Shown here: positions 35,962 through 45,111 of the stretch, piece after piece
How positions within the stretch are numbered: the first letter of the stretch is position 1
How the letters are laid out: every line of letters starts with the position of its first letter
Source: Octadecabacter dasysiphoniae
Lineage (GTDB): Bacteria; Pseudomonadota; Alphaproteobacteria; Rhodobacterales; Rhodobacteraceae
Reading direction: 5' to 3'
Assembly (NCBI RefSeq): GCF_021532615.1
Contig: NZ_JAKGAQ010000004.1
Location: 1 to 64,000 of the forward strand
DNA length: 64,000 nt
The notes under the pieces: generated by a model
Databases searched by the model: none
What the model saw: the letters and a program-made list of their open reading frames with translations, nothing else
Told to the model about the DNA's origin: nothing
Made by a program: the position numbers and the translations under genes

Positions 35962-37149
35962 CTATACCTCTTCTGCCATAATTTTTGCGTAGATTTCAGG
36001 GTCGGTTATCCCTTCAGATCCGATCAGCAACACACGGGCGGTTGCATCAAGACCCAATGCAGATGCGAGGGCCGGATCATCCATCGCCGCGATCAATGCA
36101 GATAATCCTGCAACCGCGCTTTCGCCGGCTTCGATCGTTGGATCACCCTCCAGCGGGCGCGCCAAAAGGCGGACCGTTGGCGGGATCAATGTGTCTGGGA
36201 TGGTTACAAAATCGCTCGCCTCTTGTTCAAGGATCGCCCAAGCCAAGGGGGATGGTTCGCCGCAGGACAATCCGGCCATGATGGTTTCTTCGGCGATGTG
36301 CACCGTTGTCGCCGTTCCAGTTCGTGCGCTTTCGAAAAGACACGCCGCAAGGTCAGGTTCGACGATCACGACCCTTGGGGCTTTGTCACCCCAATGCTGC
36401 ACCAAAGCTGCGGTAATGCCTGCGGCCATGCCACCAACACCGCCCTGCAAGAACACATGCGTCGGGGCGCGGTCCAAGGCACGGTACACTTCGCGGGTCA
36501 ACACACCATAGCCCGCCATGACATCGCGGGGCGGTTCTGTGTAGCCCTCCCATGACGTGTCGGAGACCACGAACCATCCGTTCGCATCTGCCTCGGTCTT
36601 GGCCAGGGCAACAGATTCATCGTAATCGCCCTCAATACGGATCACATCGGCGCCGAAATCGCGCATGATCTGGGCGCGGCCTTCGCTCACTTCGGCGTGG
36701 ATATAAATACGGCAGGGCGCACCGAATTTCTGGCACCCCCACGCAAGTGATCGTCCGTGATTGCCATCTGTCGCCGACACCAACGTAATGCCTGCGCAGG
36801 AATCTTTGTGCTTTCCGGTCCGGATGTCTTCAAGGTTTACGGTTTGGCCGGTTTGCAGCGCAATCTGGCGTTGTAACACGCGCAACGCGGCATAGGCCCC
36901 GCCCAGCGCCTTAAAGCTGGCAAGCCCAAAGCGCGGCCCTTCGTCTTTGTACAAAACCTCAGCCACGCCTATCGTTTCTGCGAGCGTCTTAAGGCTATGG
37001 AGGGGTGTTTCTTCATACCCATCCCAAGACGTGATCTCCGCCTCGGCAACATCGAACCCCTCTTTGCTCAATATGCTGTGCAGGGCATCCCCGTGAGGTG
37101 GCACAACATTGATGTGCTCAAGCGTTGCTGGGGGCAGAAGATTGGTCAT
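35962..37149 (-). CDS. dpaL: Diaminopropionate ammonia-lyase (DpaL/YgeX-like)
   Basis: The ATG at 37149 overlaps the preceding M20 stop (ATGA); 395 residues. It is a fold-II PLP enzyme: 'GYEETPLHSLKTLAETIGVAEVLYKDEGPRFGLASFKALGGAYA' contains the PLP-binding Lys (in SFKAL, near residue 78), 'VSATDGNHGRSLAWG' is the Asn loop, and 'FLQGGVGGMAAGITAAL' is the phosphate-binding Gly loop. It splits 2,3-diaminopropionate to pyruvate and ammonia; threonine-dehydratase relatives are the alternative. It lies between an amidohydrolase and a cupin, which fits release and breakdown of an N-acyl diamino acid. Confidence 0.88.
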   Translation of the reverse strand: MTNLLPPATLEHINVVPPHGDALHSILSKEGFDVAEAEITSWDGYEETPLHSLKTLAETIGVAEVLYKDEGPRFGLASFKALGGAYAALRVLQRQIALQTGQTVNLEDIRTGKHKDSCAGITLVSATDGNHGRSLAWGCQKFGAPCRIYIHAEVSEGRAQIMRDFGADVIRIEGDYDESVALAKTEADANGWFVVSDTSWEGYTEPPRDVMAGYGVLTREVYRALDRAPTHVFLQGGVGGMAAGITAALVQHWGDKAPRVVIVEPDLAACLFESARTGTATTVHIAEETIMAGLSCGEPSPLAWAILEQEASDFVTIPDTLIPPTVRLLARPLEGDPTIEAGESAVAGLSALIAAMDDPALASALGLDATARVLLIGSEGITDPEIYAKIMAEEV

Positions 37150-38282
37150 TGGGTGTCCTGTCGTATTGGAAGGCGGTCTTTGGCAAGGGTTGCCCAAAAG
37201 TTGGCGCCAATTGGCAGAAGTGCATCATTGAAGTCGTAATTGTTGGAGTGAAGCGGCTGCCCATAGGCCCCGCTCGTCCCATTACCAAGCAGCAGAAAAC
37301 ATCCGGGGATAGCATTGGTGAAATGCGCGAAATCTTCGGAAAAACTCATCGGGGGGCGGTCGCCATCAACCTCGAGGCCCGCCGCCTGAGCGGCTCGAAC
37401 GACGGCCTGAACAGGCTCGGGCGCGTTTATCGCCTCAATGAACACCGTGTCAAAATCAAACGATGCGGTGACATTGTGGGCAGCAGCGATACCGTCGACG
37501 ATTTGCCCCATGAACGCTGCAATTGCTTTTCGATCTTCGGGCACGCGTGCGCGCACATCCCCTTTGAGGACCGCAGTGCCCGGCAGGACATTGCGTTGCC
37601 CGTCCGTGATAAATTCTGTCACCGAGACCACTGCACCCGCACCGGGCGCCATCTTTCGCGCGATGATCGTTTGTAACGCGAGCACCATTTCAGCCCCGAC
37701 CGTGATCGCGTCGACCCCCACATGGGGCATTGACGCATGCCCGCCCTGACCGTTGATGGTTATCTCAAAAAGGCTTTCGGATGCACAGATTTGTCCGACG
37801 CGGGTGCTCACTTGGCCAACAGCTGCGCCAGGTAGATTATGGATGGCGTAGATCTCATCGACAGGATGCGCTTCTAGTAGGCCTTCATCGATCATCGCGC
37901 GCGCGCCGTGGCCGTGTTCTTCGTTTGGCTGAAATATAAACACAATCGTGCCGTCAAAGGCGGGATTGGCCGCCAGATCCGCGGCGGCCCCCAGCAGCAT
38001 TGCCATGTGGCCGTCATGCCCGCAGGCGTGCATTTTTCCTTCGTTTTCAGATGCATAACTATGCGTGCTGATTTCTTGAATTGGTAAGGCATCCATGTCC
38101 GCACGTAGCCCAATCGCGCGGTTCCCAGAACCAGACCGCAACACGCCAACGATGCCCACACCTTCGTACACCTCAAGCCCAAGGTCGCGCAAAGTCTGGG
38201 CGACTTTGGCCTTCGTCCACGTCTCTTCGAACCCCAGTTCGGGGTGGCGGTGTAGGTCGTGACGTAGGGCAGTCAGATCCAT
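37146..38282 (-). CDS. M20-family amidohydrolase
   Basis: The ATG at 38282 ('MDLTALRHDLHRHPELGFEE') gives 378 residues. Metal-binding features are clear: 'HACGHDGHMAMLLGAA', 'FQPNEEHGHGARAMI', 'EIYAIHNLP' and 'SFSEDFAHFTNAIPGCFLLLGNG'. A dimerisation domain lies in the middle ('GQGGHASMPHVGVDAI'). Members deacylate N-acyl amino acids, hippurate or auxin conjugates. Because its stop overlaps the start of the ammonia-lyase, it probably makes that enzyme's free amino-acid substrate. It reads divergently from the M24 gene at 38459. Confidence 0.9.
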   Translation of the reverse strand: MDLTALRHDLHRHPELGFEETWTKAKVAQTLRDLGLEVYEGVGIVGVLRSGSGNRAIGLRADMDALPIQEISTHSYASENEGKMHACGHDGHMAMLLGAAADLAANPAFDGTIVFIFQPNEEHGHGARAMIDEGLLEAHPVDEIYAIHNLPGAAVGQVSTRVGQICASESLFEITINGQGGHASMPHVGVDAITVGAEMVLALQTIIARKMAPGAGAVVSVTEFITDGQRNVLPGTAVLKGDVRARVPEDRKAIAAFMGQIVDGIAAAHNVTASFDFDTVFIEAINAPEPVQAVVRAAQAAGLEVDGDRPPMSFSEDFAHFTNAIPGCFLLLGNGTSGAYGQPLHSNNYDFNDALLPIGANFWATLAKDRLPIRQDTQ

Positions 38283-38458
38283 GATGACACATCCGGCAAA
38301 TATCGAAACTAGGCGGCAGTGAACGAAGGACCGAAGCGACTTGTCAATCTTCAATCCGCTTGTCGCGGAGATATCGGACTGAAAATGACGTTTTCAGAAT
38401 GGCCAAGCACAGCGCAGGGCGTATCGTTAGCAAGTTGCTTTGCAGGAAAGAGGTTCTC

Positions 38459-39616
38459 ATGACACTGACATCCATCTCTCGTGGCTTTCCCGAGGCCGAG
38501 TTCGTGGCCCGGACCGCCCGCGCACAGACCAGTATGGCGCACGTCGGTTTGGATGGCATTTTGTTGATGACCGAGGCAGAGGTTCAGTACTTCACAGGTT
38601 TTCAAACGCTATTCTGGCAGAGCCCCACACGCCCTTGGTTTGTATATATCCCTGCGTCCGGCAAACCCATTGCGATCATTCCCGAAATCGGAGCAAGCCT
38701 GATGCAGCGCAGCTGGCTGGATGACATTCGCACATGGGCGGCCCCCGCACCGGATGATGACGGGATCAGCTTGCTGACAGATCTTCTGTTGTCCCAATCT
38801 GTGGTCGGCGTGATGAAGGGCCACGAGACGCAGCTGCGGATGCCGCTTGGCGACTGGGAACGTCTTATGGCAGCCCTGCCAGCGCTGGAATTCAAGGACG
38901 CAACCGGGTTGGTGCAAGGGTTGCGCATGGTGAAATCCGAGGCTGAAATTGAAAAAATTGAACATATTTGCGCGATTGGTTCGGAGACGTTTGCGCAGGT
39001 TCCGCAGTTCGCGCGTGCCGGTGTTCCGCTTGATGACGTGTTTCGCGAATTCCGCCGAGAGGCATTGGCGCAGGGCGCGGACGGAGCGCCTTATCTGGTC
39101 GGTGCGTCGTCACAAGGCGGATATGCTGATGTCATATCCCCTCCTGATACCACACCGTTGACCCATGGTGATGTCTTGATGCTGGATACCGGGTTGGTGT
39201 GGGACGGCTATCATTGTGACTTTGATCGCAATTGGGCGATTGGCAAAGCACATGACGCCGCAAAACAGGCCTATGACGTGTTGTGGCGTGCAACACAGGC
39301 AGGGATAGAAGCCGCGCGACCCGGCAATACGTGCCGCGATCTATTTGATGTGATGTCGCGTATCATCGCAACGCTCGATGATAGCGGTGGCGACATCGGT
39401 CGGTTGGGTCATGGGCTTGGATTGCAGCTGACCGAACAGCCGTCTCACGCGGCATTTGATACCACTCAGTTGACGGAAAATATGGTCCTGACACTGGAAC
39501 CGTCTTTGTCCTATGGCGATGGGCTGATGATGGTGCATGAAGAAAACATCGTAGTGACCCAGCAGGGCGGGCGGCTGCTCAGCACCCGCGCGGCAGTCGA
39601 GTTGCCGGTAATTTAG
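38459..39616 (+). CDS. M24-family metallopeptidase (Xaa-Pro dipeptidase-like)
   Basis: The ATG at 38459 has AGAGG upstream; 385 residues. A creatinase N-domain is followed by an M24 domain in which the metal ligands are kept: 'LMLDTGLVWDGYHCDFDRNW' (two Asp), 'GRLGHGLGLQLTEQPS' (His), 'LEPSL' and 'VHEENIVV' (Glu). It should be a metal-dependent dipeptidase or amidohydrolase, in contrast to the altered M24 protein at 33675. It lies just before creatinase on the same strand, with 233 bases between. Confidence 0.85.
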   Translation: MTLTSISRGFPEAEFVARTARAQTSMAHVGLDGILLMTEAEVQYFTGFQTLFWQSPTRPWFVYIPASGKPIAIIPEIGASLMQRSWLDDIRTWAAPAPDDDGISLLTDLLLSQSVVGVMKGHETQLRMPLGDWERLMAALPALEFKDATGLVQGLRMVKSEAEIEKIEHICAIGSETFAQVPQFARAGVPLDDVFREFRREALAQGADGAPYLVGASSQGGYADVISPPDTTPLTHGDVLMLDTGLVWDGYHCDFDRNWAIGKAHDAAKQAYDVLWRATQAGIEAARPGNTCRDLFDVMSRIIATLDDSGGDIGRLGHGLGLQLTEQPSHAAFDTTQLTENMVLTLEPSLSYGDGLMMVHEENIVVTQQGGRLLSTRAAVELPVI

Positions 39617-39849
39617 GCGCCGCGGCACACGATGCGAAACCTCGTGGCCATTTTTGGATTGGCACTTGCCCGACTCACTTTAATTGCGCACGATCTGTTT
39701 GGGTGAAATGGCGATGGCGTCGCCAAAGGTATGAAAATGCCAGTGCCCTATATTCGTCCTGAACGCCGGGATCTTACTTTGCCGACGTGCGGTATTGGAG
39801 GGTTTGACCTTCCTGCAGCGCCCGGCCCCAAGCGTTGACAGGACACAAA

Positions 39850-41052
39850 ATGGATCGACCGCAGCACTACCGTTTTCATCAGGGCGACAAAGCCTTGCCC
39901 TTTTCAGATGCCGAGTACGAAGGGCGGCTTGCGACGCTGCGCGCTACCATGACCGAGGCGGGTGTGGACGCGTGTGTTTTCACGTCTATGCACAACATCG
40001 CCTATTATTCCGGGTTCTTGTATTGCGCCTTCGGGCGGCCCTATGGCCTGGTTGTGACCGCCACCGAAAGCGTGACCGTTAGTGCGGGCATTGATGCAGC
40101 ACAGCCTTGGCGGCGTAGCCACGCCGACAACATCACCTATACGGATTGGGAGCGGAACAATTACTGGCGCGTGATTGCATCGGTCACGGGAACCGGCAAG
40201 GTCATCGGCTATGAGGGAGACCACATCAGCCTAACCCAGAAAGCCCTGTTTGATGCGTTCCTCAAGCCAAGCGGTAGCAAAGACATCGCGCCTGTGACCA
40301 TGGTTCAGCGTATGCATAAATCTGCCGCCGAGATCGTGTTGATTCGCGCGGGTGCCGCTGTTGCCGACGTCGGTGGCTACGCCATCAAGGACGCGATCAA
40401 GGCGGGCACCCGCGAGATTGACGTAGCCATGGCCGGTCGCGACGCGATGGAACTTGAAATTGCCAAGCGTTTTCCGAACGCTGAATACCGTGACACCTGG
40501 GTTTGGTTCCAATCCGGCATCAACACAGACGGCGCCCATAACCCCGTGACGTCGCGCATGCTTGAGCGCGGCGATATCCTGAGCCTCAACACATTCCCGA
40601 TGATTTCAGGGTATTACACAGCGCTTGAACGCACCTTGTTTGTTCAGGATGTCGACCCCGCCAGCCTGAAAATCTGGGAAGCAAATGTCGCGGCACATGA
40701 ATATGGGATGAGCCTTCTGCAACCCGGCACGAGCTGTGCGGAGGTCACGCACAAGATCAATGCGTTCTTTGAAGAACACGATCTTTTGCAGTATCGCACC
40801 TTTGGCTACGGCCATTCGTTCGGCGTCTTGTCCCACTACTACGGGCGCGAAGCCGGGCTTGAATTGCGTGAAGACATCGACACGGTGCTTGAGCCGGGCA
40901 TGGTTATTTCCATGGAACCGATGTTGACCATTCCGGACGGACAGCCCGGCGCAGGTGGCTATCGTGAACATGATATTCTGGTCATCACCGAAGACGGGAA
41001 CGACAATATCACTGGCTATCCCTATGGACCGGAGTTCAATGTTGTCGGCTAG
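39850..41052 (+). CDS. Creatinase (creatine amidinohydrolase)
   Basis: The ATG at 39850 with GGA upstream gives 400 residues; a TTG at 39835 is less likely. The protein strongly resembles Pseudomonas creatinase along its whole length: 'FSDAEYEGRLATLRATM', 'IAYYSGFLYCAFGRPYGLVV', 'DTWVWFQSGINTDGAHNPVTSR' with the catalytic His, 'GYYTALERTLF' with Glu, 'FGYGHSFGVLSHYYGREAGLELREDIDTVLEPGM', 'SMEPM' and 'GGYREHDILV' with His. It hydrolyses creatine to sarcosine and urea in the cytoplasm, without metal. Sarcosine oxidase and urease genes are not in the window. The ABC importer that follows may supply the substrate. Confidence 0.95.
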   Translation: MDRPQHYRFHQGDKALPFSDAEYEGRLATLRATMTEAGVDACVFTSMHNIAYYSGFLYCAFGRPYGLVVTATESVTVSAGIDAAQPWRRSHADNITYTDWERNNYWRVIASVTGTGKVIGYEGDHISLTQKALFDAFLKPSGSKDIAPVTMVQRMHKSAAEIVLIRAGAAVADVGGYAIKDAIKAGTREIDVAMAGRDAMELEIAKRFPNAEYRDTWVWFQSGINTDGAHNPVTSRMLERGDILSLNTFPMISGYYTALERTLFVQDVDPASLKIWEANVAAHEYGMSLLQPGTSCAEVTHKINAFFEEHDLLQYRTFGYGHSFGVLSHYYGREAGLELREDIDTVLEPGMVISMEPMLTIPDGQPGAGGYREHDILVITEDGNDNITGYPYGPEFNVVG

Positions 41053-41231
41053 CGCACACTTACAGGGCAACACCTTTGAAATTTGCAGCAGCGAAAGCCG
41101 CGCGATGACCTCGAGGCCGTCGGTTTCAACACTTGTGTTGCGTTCTGCTTCGGCATTTTGCACCCTTCCCATGACGCGCCACGACCTCGCACGGCGCGTC
41201 GAGCAAAAATTGTGAAAAGGCTGCCTCGCCA

Positions 41232-42326
41232 ATGTTAGATAACGAAAACGCCTTTGTGGCTTTCGACCGTGTACAAAAAAGCTATGACGGGGAAACGCTG
41301 GTGGTCAAAGACCTTAACCTGGCCATGCCAAAGGGTGAGTTCCTGACCATGCTTGGGCCTTCGGGGTCGGGCAAAACGACTTGTCTGATGATGTTGGCTG
41401 GCTTTGAGACGGCAACCCACGGCGATATCACATTGGACGGTATATCGATCAACAACATCCCGCCCCATAAACGCGGCATTGGCATGGTGTTCCAGAACTA
41501 CGCCCTGTTTCCTCATATGACTGTGGCCGAAAACCTGTCTTTCCCTCTCGAAGTGCGAAAAATGGGCAAGTCGGAACGTGAAGAAAAGGTCAAGCGTGCG
41601 CTTGATATGGTCCAGATGGGCAGTTTTGCGGGGCGGCGGCCTGCGCAATTGTCGGGTGGTCAACAACAGCGTATCGCCCTTGCGCGCGCGTTGGTGTTTG
41701 AACCTGAACTGGTGTTGATGGACGAACCACTTGGCGCGCTGGACAAGCAGTTGCGCGAAACGTTGCAATTCGAGATCACGAATCTGGCCCATGATCTTGG
41801 AATCACGACCGTTTACGTGACCCATGATCAGACAGAAGCCCTAACCATGTCAGACCGCGTGGCCGTCTTTGACGATGGCCGCATTCAGCAGCTTGCGCCA
41901 CCTGATGAGCTGTATGAAAAACCGCAGAACAGCTTTGTCGCCCAATTCATTGGCGAAAATAACACGCTTGAGGGCGTCGTTCAGGAAATCCAAGGCGAGA
42001 CATGCATCGTTAAATTGGACAGCGGTGACATCATTGATGCCGTCCCCGTAAACGTATCCGCAGTGGGGGATCGCACGAAGGTTTCGATCCGCCCGGAACG
42101 GGTGGAATTCAAACGGGACCGACTGCACGCCGATGCGCACACGCTTAAGGCCGAAGTGCTTGAGTTCATTTACATGGGTGACATTTTCCGCACCCGCCTT
42201 CGTGTTGCGGGCACGGATGAATTCGTAATCAAGACCCGCAATGCACCGGATCAGGCACGCTTGAAACCTGGCGAAATGATCGAGATCGGCTGGCTGCCGC
42301 AAGATTGCCGGGCACTGGACGCTTAA
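41232..42326 (+). CDS. Polyamine-type ABC importer ATPase (PotA-like)
   Basis: 364 residues: Walker A 'GPSGSGKTT', Q-loop 'FQNYALFPHMTV', signature 'LSGGQQQR', Walker B 'LVLMDEPLGALD', H-loop 'VTHDQTEAL', then a C-terminal TOBE-type domain from about 270. It is the first gene of a four-gene importer (ATPase, binding protein, two permeases) downstream of creatinase. A nitrogen-rich cation such as creatine, a guanidino compound or a polyamine is a likely cargo, but this is inferred from position. Confidence 0.9.
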   Translation: MLDNENAFVAFDRVQKSYDGETLVVKDLNLAMPKGEFLTMLGPSGSGKTTCLMMLAGFETATHGDITLDGISINNIPPHKRGIGMVFQNYALFPHMTVAENLSFPLEVRKMGKSEREEKVKRALDMVQMGSFAGRRPAQLSGGQQQRIALARALVFEPELVLMDEPLGALDKQLRETLQFEITNLAHDLGITTVYVTHDQTEALTMSDRVAVFDDGRIQQLAPPDELYEKPQNSFVAQFIGENNTLEGVVQEIQGETCIVKLDSGDIIDAVPVNVSAVGDRTKVSIRPERVEFKRDRLHADAHTLKAEVLEFIYMGDIFRTRLRVAGTDEFVIKTRNAPDQARLKPGEMIEIGWLPQDCRALDA

Positions 42327-42403
42327 CATAAGAAAAGGGGTCGCGGTTGCTCGAAACGTGGCTCTCAAAGGACCAAATCGGGCGAAACCAAGGGAGACTA
42401 AAA

Positions 42404-43516
42404 ATGAAGACTACTTTGAAATTGATGGCAACGACCTGCCTGACGCTGACCGCCACGATGGCCGTAGCTGACGGTCACATGGCCAATGAGATGACAATCG
42501 TAAGCTGGGGCGGCGCCTATTCCGCGTCCCAGGACAACGCATACCACCAGCCCTACATCGCACAGAGCGGCATCAGCATTATCAACGACGAAAGTGCGTC
42601 TGAAGCCGTGGCAAAATTGCGCGCGATGAACGAAGCGGGCAATATCACTTGGGATCTGGTTGACGTCGAAGCAGCCGACGCGATCCGTTTGTGTGACGAA
42701 GGTCTGGCAATGGAAGTCGACGTTGACGAAGTTCTTGCAGCAGCGCCTGACGGGACATCTGCAACGGACGATTTCGGCGGTGCTCTCGTCTCTGATTGCT
42801 TCATCCCGCAGATCGTTTTCTCGACAACATTCGGTTATCGCACAGACATGGTGCCTGAAGGCGTTGAGCCTCCGTCGGGCGCATGTGACGTGTTCGATCT
42901 GGAAACCTATCCCGGCAAACGCGCATTGAACCGCAACCCGATTGCGAACATGGAATGGGCTTTGCTGTGTGACGGCGTAGCTTACGAGGATGTTTACGAC
43001 ATGCTCGAAACAGATGAAGGTCAGGCGCAGGCGTTTGCTAAGCTCGACACCATCAAAGACCAGACAATCTGGTGGACAGCTGGTGCGGAAACACCGCAGC
43101 TTTTGGCTGATGGCGAAATCTTCATGGGCTCTACGTACAATGGTCGTTTGTTCAGCTTGATTGCAGAGCAAGGCCAGCCTGTGGGCATGGCTTGGGACTG
43201 GCAGATGTTTGACCTTGACGGTTGGGTGATCCCAACAGGTCTGTCCGAAGACCGCCTCGCGCGGACGCTGGATTACGTCTACTTTGCGACAGACACACAG
43301 CGTCTTGCGGATCAGGCTGCCTACATCAGCTATGGCCCGACACGTCAGTCGTCTGCTCCGCTGGTCGGTAAGCACGCGACATTGGGCATCGATATGGCAC
43401 CACACATGCCAACTGAGCCGTCCAACGCCGAAAACACCTTCTACAACAACTACCTGTGGTGGGCGGATTACCGCGACGATCTGGATGCAAAATTCCAGGC
43501 GTGGCTGGCTCAATAA
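42404..43516 (+). CDS. Extracellular solute-binding protein (PotD-like)
   Basis: The ATG at 42404, with GGGAGA seven bases upstream, gives 370 residues with a Sec signal ('KTTLKLMATTCLTLTATMAVADG'). The mature protein starts 'MTIVSWGGAYSASQDNAYHQPYIAQSG', the usual opening of PotD/PotF-type proteins, and keeps 'WDLVDVEAADAIRLCDEGL' and 'YNGRLFSLIAEQGQPVGMAWDWQMFDLDGWVIPTG'. It is the periplasmic component of the importer encoded around it. Confidence 0.9.
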   Translation: MKTTLKLMATTCLTLTATMAVADGHMANEMTIVSWGGAYSASQDNAYHQPYIAQSGISIINDESASEAVAKLRAMNEAGNITWDLVDVEAADAIRLCDEGLAMEVDVDEVLAAAPDGTSATDDFGGALVSDCFIPQIVFSTTFGYRTDMVPEGVEPPSGACDVFDLETYPGKRALNRNPIANMEWALLCDGVAYEDVYDMLETDEGQAQAFAKLDTIKDQTIWWTAGAETPQLLADGEIFMGSTYNGRLFSLIAEQGQPVGMAWDWQMFDLDGWVIPTGLSEDRLARTLDYVYFATDTQRLADQAAYISYGPTRQSSAPLVGKHATLGIDMAPHMPTEPSNAENTFYNNYLWWADYRDDLDAKFQAWLAQ

Positions 43517-43524
43517 GAAATTTT

Positions 43525-43554
43525 CTGGGGCGCGGTCATCTGGCTGCGCCCCAG
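43525..43554 (+). terminator. Stem-loop after the binding-protein gene
   Basis: A perfect 9-base stem CTGGGGCGC/GCGCCCCAG with a 12-base loop starts eight bases after the stop. Only a weak T-rich tail (TCTTATT) follows. It is probably a partial terminator or 3'-stabiliser that keeps binding-protein mRNA above permease mRNA. Confidence 0.65.
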
Positions 43555-43593
43555 TCTTATTGGAATAACGAATAGATTTCAGGGGCGCGTATT

Positions 43594-45108
43594 GTGACAA
43601 AGATGTTGGCAGCAGATGGCAGGCCACTAAAGGCGTCCCTCAATCGTGCATTGCGCCGTCAGAAAATCCGCGCACTTTTTCTGATTGCCCCGCTCCTCAT
43701 TTTCATTCTGGTGTCATTCGTGATGCCGATTTTCGATATGTTGTTGCGTTCGGTCGAAAACCAGATCGTTGGAAACACGCTGCCGCGCACTGTTGTCGCG
43801 TTGCAGGATTGGGACGAAAACGCAGACACGGCACCTGATGAGGTCGTTTTTGCCGCCCTTTACACTGATATCGCTCTGGCCGCGGAATATAAGACCCATA
43901 CCCGGCTGGGCAGCCGCCTGAACTATGAAATGACGGGCATTTCATCACTGTTTCGCAAAACCGGCCGCGCTGTCGGTCGCTTCGAAACGGATGTTTACAC
44001 CGAAGCGTTCCAGGCCGCCGATCCCGCGTACGCCGATCCGGCGCAATGGGCGGGCTGGATGCAGGATGATAATATCCGCGCGGCCCTTCCACAAACCACA
44101 AACACCTATGACGCATGGGCGCAGATGATCGTTGAGGAAGAAAACGACATCCCGGCCGAAGAAGAGCCTTGGGATTTTGTTTATACAGCGCTTTATGCCG
44201 ATGCCGCAGGTGGGGCGGCGCTGCCGATCTCGGTTGATTTGAGCGCGATTGAGCCTGTGTCTTTGCAGGCGTCATTCGCGGAGATTGATGAAGACTGGAT
44301 CGATCCAGATGTCTGGCAGACGATCAAGGCATTTTCACCCAGCTATACGGATGGGTATTTCCTCAATGCGGTGGATTTGTTGCGCGGCGCGGACGGAGTG
44401 GAGCAACGCCCGGAAAATGAACGTCTTTATATTGGCCAGTTTATCAATACCTTCGTGATGTCCCTGTCGATTATGGGGATGTGTGTGCTGTTGGGGTATC
44501 CCATTGCGTGGCTTCTGGCGAACCTGCCCGCACGATCTGCGAACCTTTTGATGATCCTCGTGTTGTTGCCGTTCTGGACATCGCTTCTGGTGCGCACCTC
44601 CGCATGGAAAGTATTGTTGCAGCAGCAAGGGGTCATCAACGATTTGTTGGTTTGGATGCGCATCATCGCCGACGATGGTCGCCTGACGATGATCAACAAC
44701 CAGACCGGCACGATCATCGCGATGACACACATCCTGCTGCCATTTATGATCTTGCCGCTGTATTCCGTGATGAAAACAATACCGCCAAGCTATCTACGGG
44801 CCGCCAAATCACTGGGGGCCACGGACTGGACTGCATTCTGGCGCGTGTATTTCCCACAATCGGTGCCCGGCATTGGCGCGGGCTGTATCCTCGTCTTCAT
44901 TTTGTCGATCGGGTATTACATCACGCCGGAACTGGTGGGCGGCACCAAGGGCGTGTTCATTTCCAACCGGATCGCTTTTCACATTTCAAGCTCATTGAAC
45001 TGGGGGCTGGCGGCTGCATTGGGGACGATCCTGCTGACGGTCGTTATGGTTCTGTATTGGATGTATGACAAAATCGTCGGCATCGATAACGTTAAGCTGG
45101 GGGGCTAA
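43594..45108 (+). CDS. ABC importer permease (PotB-like) with a large periplasmic insertion
   Basis: 504 residues from GTG. The first transmembrane helix is at about 23-50 ('IRALFLIAPLLIFILVSFVMPIFDMLLRSV'). The remaining helices begin only at about 285 ('FINTFVMSLSIMGMCVLLGYPIAWLLAN'), and the EAA-type loop is 'SYLRAAKSLGATDWTAFWRVYFPQSVPGI'. Between them are roughly 230 hydrophilic residues, much longer than the usual loop. It pairs with the PotC-like permease starting 3 bases after it. Confidence 0.88.
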   Translation: MTKMLAADGRPLKASLNRALRRQKIRALFLIAPLLIFILVSFVMPIFDMLLRSVENQIVGNTLPRTVVALQDWDENADTAPDEVVFAALYTDIALAAEYKTHTRLGSRLNYEMTGISSLFRKTGRAVGRFETDVYTEAFQAADPAYADPAQWAGWMQDDNIRAALPQTTNTYDAWAQMIVEEENDIPAEEEPWDFVYTALYADAAGGAALPISVDLSAIEPVSLQASFAEIDEDWIDPDVWQTIKAFSPSYTDGYFLNAVDLLRGADGVEQRPENERLYIGQFINTFVMSLSIMGMCVLLGYPIAWLLANLPARSANLLMILVLLPFWTSLLVRTSAWKVLLQQQGVINDLLVWMRIIADDGRLTMINNQTGTIIAMTHILLPFMILPLYSVMKTIPPSYLRAAKSLGATDWTAFWRVYFPQSVPGIGAGCILVFILSIGYYITPELVGGTKGVFISNRIAFHISSSLNWGLAAALGTILLTVVMVLYWMYDKIVGIDNVKLGG

Positions 45109-45111
45109 GAC

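Noticed and set aside
33675..38282. A full ectoine-utilisation operon (eutABCDE)
   Set aside because: Only eutA-like and eutD-like genes are suggested; the cyclodeaminase and the AstE-type deacetylase are absent, and the PLP enzyme fits diaminopropionate ammonia-lyase better.
42398..43627. A 409-codon minus frame opposite the PotD-like gene
   Set aside because: The plus frame has a signal peptide, ribosome site, full PotD pattern and operon context; the antisense frame has none.
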